Assembly (NCBI GenBank): GCA_017609145.1
Contig: JAFCEM010000013.1
Coordinates: 1 to 15,711 of the forward strand
Reading direction: 5' to 3'
DNA: 15,711 nt
Source: Candidatus Aenigmatarchaeota archaeon
GTDB taxonomy: Archaea > Aenigmatarchaeota > Aenigmatarchaeia > QMZP01
Shown: piece after piece, positions 12,307 through 15,711 of the stretch
Position numbering within the stretch: position 1 is the first letter of the stretch
How the letters are laid out: every line of letters starts with the position of its first letter
Notes under the pieces: model-generated
Told to the model about the DNA's origin: nothing
Databases searched by the model: none
Seen by the model: only the letters and a program-made list of their open reading frames with translations
Translations under genes and position numbers: made by a program

Positions 12307-12337
12307 AAGTGGTTTGTGAAAACACATCACTCAGGAA
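12307..12337 (+). other. 53/54 T-arm intron of tRNA-Lys(UUU), 31 nt
   Basis: BHB: CCUG (12301-12304) pairs with CAGG (12332-12335). The 5' bulge is GGA (cut GG|A) and the 3' bulge AAU (cut AA|U). The inner helix AGUGGU/AUCACU continues into GUG, AAAA, CAC. Splicing restores CTGGG TTCGAAT CCCAG. At 31 nt it is almost only a BHB plus a hairpin. Confidence 0.85.
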
Positions 12338-12410
12338 TTCGAATCCCAGTGGGCCCATTCTTCCCAAAAGGGAAACCTATTTAAATCTTAGTGACAAGAT
12401 AAAAAGAACA

Positions 12411-12419
12411 TAATTTAAG
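12411..12419 (+). promoter_or_regulatory. TATA box of the AbrB-ACT operon
   Basis: TAATTTAAG is centred about 27 nt upstream of the ATG at 12442, at leaderless spacing. A small TTCCC/GGGAA hairpin (12361-12374) lies between the tRNA and this box. Confidence 0.5.
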
Positions 12420-12441
12420 TGGGAACTTTTGTGGGGCTTAT

Positions 12442-12840
12442 ATGAGGAACACAAACATAACAAGGCTTGATTCAAAGGGTAGAATTCTTATTCCTGCCCA
12501 TATAAGGAAACGGATAGGTGCCGGCGAGGGCACGGAGATGGTGATAGTTCCTGACAATGAAAACCGCCACGCAAAGATACTTCCGCTTGTCAACGGGAAA
12601 ACAGCGGAATTCAGGCTTTTAATAAACGATGCGCCGGGCTCGCTTGCGAGGATAGCCAACATATTCGTTGACTACAACATTGACATAATAATGAGCCAGA
12701 GCAGGTGTGTCATGAAAGGAAAGCTCGCTGAGTGGGACATAATAGCCGATGTTTCGGAGTGTAACGGCAACATAAACCAGCTGAAAAACGCGCTGATGTC
12801 CTCGGACCTCGTGAGGAGCATAGATCTGGTGAAAAAATGA
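12442..12840 (+). CDS. AbrB/SpoVT DNA-binding domain fused to an ACT domain
   Basis: The 132-residue protein starts with a swapped-hairpin AbrB domain (about 5-42; RLDSKGRILIPAHIRKRIG is the family signature). It continues with an ACT-type ligand domain (about 55-130; FRLLINDAPGSLARIANIF, then a strand-helix pattern). ACT domains usually bind amino acids, so this is probably an amino-acid-responsive transcription regulator. Its last codons overlap the next gene by 4 nt (ATGA), so the two are co-translated. The target genes and ligand are not shown by the sequence. Confidence 0.9.
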   Translation: MRNTNITRLDSKGRILIPAHIRKRIGAGEGTEMVIVPDNENRHAKILPLVNGKTAEFRLLINDAPGSLARIANIFVDYNIDIIMSQSRCVMKGKLAEWDIIADVSECNGNINQLKNALMSSDLVRSIDLVKK

Positions 12841-13820
12841 TAGATGCTTTTTACAGAAAACTCAAAGAAGTTGGGAAAAAGACAGGTATTGCCAAAGGAG
12901 ACAATTTTGTTGTAGCAATGCTTTACCAGCAGGATCCCAATACAAGACTGTTTTATGACGACGGTAGAGTTGTAACTGGCTGGGAAGCTACCAGACACAG
13001 AGATGGAGCTTCTATAAAAGATTCGGAGATATCCCAACCAGAGAGGATGTTTTTTGATTATCCACCAAATGAAAATGAATACATAAAAGTAATACGGCCT
13101 CAGCGATTTGGAATGGACGTAAGAAATGGAAATTTAACTATTCTGGTTGGTGCGGGATTTGATTTGGAAGTTCATGACTTTCTAATAAACGGTGACAAGA
13201 GACACCTTGGGAGATCAGGAATACCCCTGAATGGCCACTTAAGCGAACCTGACAAAAGGAATGAGATAATGGTTGAGACCTTAGAGAGATTTGGTTACCC
13301 ATTTGCTGTTCCAATAGGAATGAAACAGGTTGCATATCCCATCATAGCAGGAAGGTCAACCGATATTTTTAAAATAAATGATTTGACAGAAGAGCATGTA
13401 GTTGAGTCTGTGAATGCTGCTTGTGGATTGTATCTAAGAGAAAAGGACATACCCTCAAAATTCGTGTTGGCCCCCAGTGGTTCTGATGATGCTACGTTTT
13501 TAGGTCACGCGGATTCTGCAGCAGACGTTTTCGAGACAGGACGCAGTCTGATAAAACATATAAAAGATGTAAGACTGGTCTTTGAGAACGACGAGCCCGC
13601 TGTTGTTATGTATTCAACATCATTCTTTTTGGTCCATAAGGACGCATACATGGGTGATAAGGACTTTTATTATGATTATGGACAGTGGATAAAAGAAGGT
13701 GTTGAAACACTTAAAAATTCAGAAGATCCTTTAGTAAAGGATTTGTTTAAAGATCATTTTGACGGTTTCCCGGAAAGATTTAAGGAAAAAGAAAAGGAGT
13801 TAGGACTTTACGAAGCATGA
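12837..13820 (+). CDS. Conserved-looking hypothetical enzyme-size protein
   Basis: I do not recognise this 327-residue soluble protein. It has no signal peptide, membrane segment or Cys cluster. Gly- and Asp-rich stretches (VVTGWEATRHRDG, TILVGAGFDLEVHDF, HLGRSGIPLNGHLSEPDKR, APSGSDDATFLGHAD) look like active-site loops. The start is fixed by the 4-nt ATGA overlap with the AbrB-ACT gene, which suggests that the regulator controls or senses the product of this protein. Base composition looks more AT-rich than in rpoB'': 13081-13140 has about 35% GC against about 48% at 15001-15060. That hints at a different origin, but the sample is small. Confidence 0.8.
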   Translation: MIDAFYRKLKEVGKKTGIAKGDNFVVAMLYQQDPNTRLFYDDGRVVTGWEATRHRDGASIKDSEISQPERMFFDYPPNENEYIKVIRPQRFGMDVRNGNLTILVGAGFDLEVHDFLINGDKRHLGRSGIPLNGHLSEPDKRNEIMVETLERFGYPFAVPIGMKQVAYPIIAGRSTDIFKINDLTEEHVVESVNAACGLYLREKDIPSKFVLAPSGSDDATFLGHADSAADVFETGRSLIKHIKDVRLVFENDEPAVVMYSTSFFLVHKDAYMGDKDFYYDYGQWIKEGVETLKNSEDPLVKDLFKDHFDGFPERFKEKEKELGLYEA

Positions 13821-13824
13821 AATT

Positions 13825-13847
13825 CCGGATTAAACAATTTAAACCGG
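13825..13847. repeat. Imperfect inverted repeat upstream of rpoH
   Basis: CCGGATTAAA and TTTAAACCGG are complementary at 9 of 10 positions around a CAA spacer. The right arm contains a TATA-like TTTAAA. The repeat starts 4 nt after the upstream stop codon, so it may be an operator for the RNA polymerase operon or an end-of-transcript hairpin. Confidence 0.5.
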
Positions 13848-13851
13848 CGAT

Positions 13852-13893
13852 ACGAATAAAATAGTATTGGACTTAATGTCCGGGGATATTCGT
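13852..13893 (+). promoter_or_regulatory. Leader stem-loop before rpoH
   Basis: ACGAATA (13852-13858) pairs with TATTCGT (13887-13893), and GGAC/GTCC with loop TTAAT (13869-13881) forms an inner hairpin. If transcription starts from the TATA-like box near 13838, at least the inner hairpin lies in the 5' leader. Part of 13854-13863 is also TATA-like. Confidence 0.4.
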
Positions 13894-13912
13894 CATACTC
13901 ATCTGTCAGAGG

Positions 13913-14152
13913 GTGATTGAATCGGTTGATATATTGACACACAGGATGGTGCCGGGGCACGAGGTTATCTCGGGCGAGGAGAAGAAAAGAACACTAGAGG
14001 GGCTCAATGCGGAAAAGGAACAACTGCCCAAGATTCTGGTTTCTGATGCCGTAGTCAAAAAAATCAATGCCAAGCCCGGTGATATCATACGCATAACAAG
14101 GGATTCAGTTACAGCAGGGAAGTCAGTATACTATAGGATAGTATCGAAATAG
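13913..14152 (+). CDS. rpoH: DNA-directed RNA polymerase subunit H
   Basis: The 79-residue protein matches archaeal RpoH (the C-terminal part of eukaryotic RPB5), which sits at the polymerase jaw. VDILTHRMVPGHEVIS is the family start, followed by LPKILVSDAVVKKINAKPGDIIRITR and a closing YYRIVSK strand. The start is a GTG at 13913; no ATG lies before the conserved DILTH. Gene order rpoH-rpoB'' is standard for archaea with a split B subunit. rpoB'' follows after 40 nt. Confidence 0.95.
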   Translation: MIESVDILTHRMVPGHEVISGEEKKRTLEGLNAEKEQLPKILVSDAVVKKINAKPGDIIRITRDSVTAGKSVYYRIVSK

Positions 14153-14192
14153 TATCAACCCCTTTGCATCTGATATGATCAGGAGAGTTGAT

Positions 14193-15656
14193 ATGCCGTT
14201 TGGAGAACTGATTAAGGCATTCGAAGAAGAAAGAGGTTGGGTCAATTTTCAGATTGAAGCTTTTAATAGTTTTATAGAGTTCGGTATACAAAACATCATA
14301 GACGAGATTGGCACCGTAAACCTTACACCTGAAGAAGGGAGCTTTTCCCTGAAATTCGGAAAGGTTTTTGTTGGAAAACCAATAGGAAAGGAGGCTGATG
14401 GCTCGACCAGAGTGATATATCCTAATGAGGCCAGGATAAGAAATCTCACATATTCTGCTCCTTTGTGGGTGACCATAACCCCGGTAACGAACGGCATACA
14501 GGAAAAGCCGGAAAAGGTGCATATCGGAAACCTGCCGATTATGGTGGGCTCAAAGGTGTGCTCAACATTCGGGCTTTCCCACTCCGAACTCATCACAGCC
14601 GGTGAGGATCCGGGTGATGTTGGTGGCTACTTCATAATCAACGGGACTGAACGAGTTTTGGTCATGATGGAGGAAATAGCCTCCAACAATCCGATATTCG
14701 AGAGATCAGGTGATGAGATTTCTGTTCGGATAAACTCGGAAAAATCGGGCTTCAAGCAGAGACATATCATAGAAAGGAAACCTGATGGCGAGATAACCAT
14801 ATCCTTTGCCAACATAAAGAGGCTTCCGATAATACTTCTTCTGAAAGCTCTGGGCCTTGAGACTGATATGGATATCTGCAATAAGATCTCCGATGACCCC
14901 AGGATACTCAATGAACTTTACATAAACCTGTACCATGCCGACGTTACTACAGTCCATGAGGCCATAATAGCAATAGGAAAAAAGCTCAGGGTGACCGAAG
15001 ATTACAGAGAAGAAAGGGTCAATCAGATACTCGACAGGTACCTTCTCCCGCATATGGGGCAGGATACAAGCAACAGGATAGAAAAGGCAAACACAATAGC
15101 GAAAATAATACGGAAAACCATAGCCCTTGCACTCGGCATGATACCGGAGAACGATATAGACCATTACAGCAACAAGCGGCTTCTCATGTCAGGCGAGTTG
15201 CTTGGTCAGCTGTTCAGGTCCATACTACTCGGAAAATGGGGATTGCTTGCGAAGATGAGTTACAATTACCAGAAACTTACCAAAAGAGGCAAAGTCCCCT
15301 CAATACAGGGTATAATAGAGGCCAATGCAGTGACCAAGCAAATACTATCGTCTCTCGCGACCGGAAATTGGATAGGCGGGAGAACGGGCGTTTCTCAGAG
15401 GCTTGACAGGAGCTCGCACATAAAGATGATTTCCCATCTAAGGTCGATAATTTCCCCGCTTACACCGACCCAGGAGCATTTCAAGGCAAGGCAGATACAT
15501 CCTACTGAGTTCGGCAGGCTCTGCCCCGCGGAAACACCGGAGGGTTCATCAATAGGACTGAGAAAGCATCTTGCCCTTATGGCCGAAATAACCACCGAGC
15601 TCGACATCAAGGAAAATGAGAGCATAGAAAAGATAATAAGGGACGCTGATTCGTGA
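14193..15656 (+). CDS. rpoB2: DNA-directed RNA polymerase subunit B''
   Basis: This is the N-terminal half of the second-largest polymerase subunit, split as in many Euryarchaeota. Signatures include ERGWVNFQIEAFNSFIEFG at the start, PIMVGSK, DPGDVGGYFIINGTERVL and, near the C-terminus, HPTEFGRLCPAETPEGSSIGLRKHLALM. The protein ends about 25 residues after the last signature, the usual split point. I choose ATG 14193 (487 residues) because AGGAG (14181-14185) precedes it at 7 nt; an in-frame ATG at 14175 has no Shine-Dalgarno. The stop overlaps the Shine-Dalgarno of the next gene. Confidence 0.96.
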   Translation: MPFGELIKAFEEERGWVNFQIEAFNSFIEFGIQNIIDEIGTVNLTPEEGSFSLKFGKVFVGKPIGKEADGSTRVIYPNEARIRNLTYSAPLWVTITPVTNGIQEKPEKVHIGNLPIMVGSKVCSTFGLSHSELITAGEDPGDVGGYFIINGTERVLVMMEEIASNNPIFERSGDEISVRINSEKSGFKQRHIIERKPDGEITISFANIKRLPIILLLKALGLETDMDICNKISDDPRILNELYINLYHADVTTVHEAIIAIGKKLRVTEDYREERVNQILDRYLLPHMGQDTSNRIEKANTIAKIIRKTIALALGMIPENDIDHYSNKRLLMSGELLGQLFRSILLGKWGLLAKMSYNYQKLTKRGKVPSIQGIIEANAVTKQILSSLATGNWIGGRTGVSQRLDRSSHIKMISHLRSIISPLTPTQEHFKARQIHPTEFGRLCPAETPEGSSIGLRKHLALMAEITTELDIKENESIEKIIRDADS

Positions 15657-15666
15657 GGTGAATGAT

Positions 15667-15711
15667 ATGAGCGCTAAAAAAGTCACCAAAAAGGCCGTTA
15701 AAAAAGCGCCA
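15667..15711 (+). CDS. Start of the next gene, expected rpoB' but with a Lys-rich N-terminus (partial)
   Basis: A strong Shine-Dalgarno, GAGGTGA (15655-15661), overlaps the rpoB'' stop and lies 5 nt before this ATG. Only 15 residues are visible, MSAKKVTKKAVKKAP, and the frame runs off the window. Gene order predicts rpoB', but this Lys/Ala-rich start is not typical of it. It may be a basic N-terminal extension or a separate small protein gene. The ATG at 15662 ends after two codons. Confidence 0.6.
   Translation, partial: MSAKKVTKKAVKKAP

Larger units (their letters stand above)
12140..12357 (+). tRNA. tRNA-Lys(UUU) with three introns
   Basis: Removing 12155-12214, 12238-12290 and 12307-12337 leaves a 74-nt cloverleaf. 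The acceptor GGGCCCA (12140-12146) pairs with TGGGCCC (12350-12356), with discriminator A12357. The D-arm is GCTC, AGCCTGGTA, GAGC. The anticodon stem is CCGGG/CCCGG with loop CTTTTAA and anticodon TTT at 12234-12236. The T-arm is CTGGG, TTCGAAT, CCCAG. CCA is not encoded. The three introns are at the D-loop, the canonical 37/38 site and 53/54. None shares the CTAAGGCTCACCCAAA core of the other tRNA introns. Confidence 0.92.

Noticed and set aside
8238..12357. Split or permuted tRNA genes
   Set aside because: Each tRNA has all its parts in normal order on one short stretch, with BHB junctions between adjacent parts, so plain introns explain them.

Overview
This window is archaeal. It encodes initiation factor aIF2 gamma, RNA polymerase subunit H and the B'' half of a split RNA polymerase subunit B. 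It also has a 5S rRNA followed by tRNA-Asp, AbrB-type and ArsR-type regulators, and many TATA boxes about 26 nt upstream of start codons, which means leaderless transcripts. The split B subunit fits euryarchaeal or DPANN-like lineages. The Cys-rich surface protein, compact spacing and many tRNA introns would suit a DPANN-type genome, but I cannot fix the lineage from this window.

Layout. 1-1923: the 3' part of a large Cys-rich surface protein ending in four Ig-like repeats. 1954-3939: a membrane pyrophosphatase. 3985-4569: an unknown basic coiled-coil protein, followed at 4657-4695 by a 12-residue Lys-rich mini-ORF. 8114-4753 (minus strand): a secreted protein, a membrane-tethered winged-helix regulator overlapping the gene for a second secreted protein, and aIF2 gamma. 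8238-8551: tRNA-Lys(CUU). 10543-8552 (minus): an MPGP-like HAD phosphatase and a GH15-like glycosidase. 10618-11213: an ArsR-like regulator overlapping a three-helix membrane protein. 11315-11661: two tiny genes and a hairpin terminator. 11735-12357: 5S rRNA, tRNA-Asp and tRNA-Lys(UUU). 12442-13820: an AbrB-ACT regulator overlapping an unknown gene. 13913 to the end: rpoH, rpoB'' and the start of a gene expected to be rpoB'.

The most unusual content is the stable RNA. All four stable-RNA genes are interrupted, and I infer seven bulge-helix-bulge (BHB) introns. tRNA-Lys(CUU) has introns in the D-loop and T-loop. tRNA-Asp has one in the T-loop. tRNA-Lys(UUU) has three, in the D-loop, at 37/38 and at 53/54. 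The 5S rRNA has a 41-nt insert in loop C that folds as a proper BHB, and its removal restores a standard-length loop C. Three of the tRNA introns are homologous: they begin ACCTGAGCC, share a 21-nt identical block, and two of them are 106/108 identical over their first 108 nt. Those two fold into a three-way junction with a GCAA tetraloop and a loop-to-strand pseudoknot. This looks like a recently spread family of structured introns in an archaeon with relaxed splicing specificity, reaching even the 5S rRNA.

The protein genes cover energy coupling (pyrophosphatase), translation initiation, transcription, and probably sugar or compatible-solute turnover (phosphatase plus glycosidase). Two regulator/membrane-protein pairs may sense envelope or membrane state.
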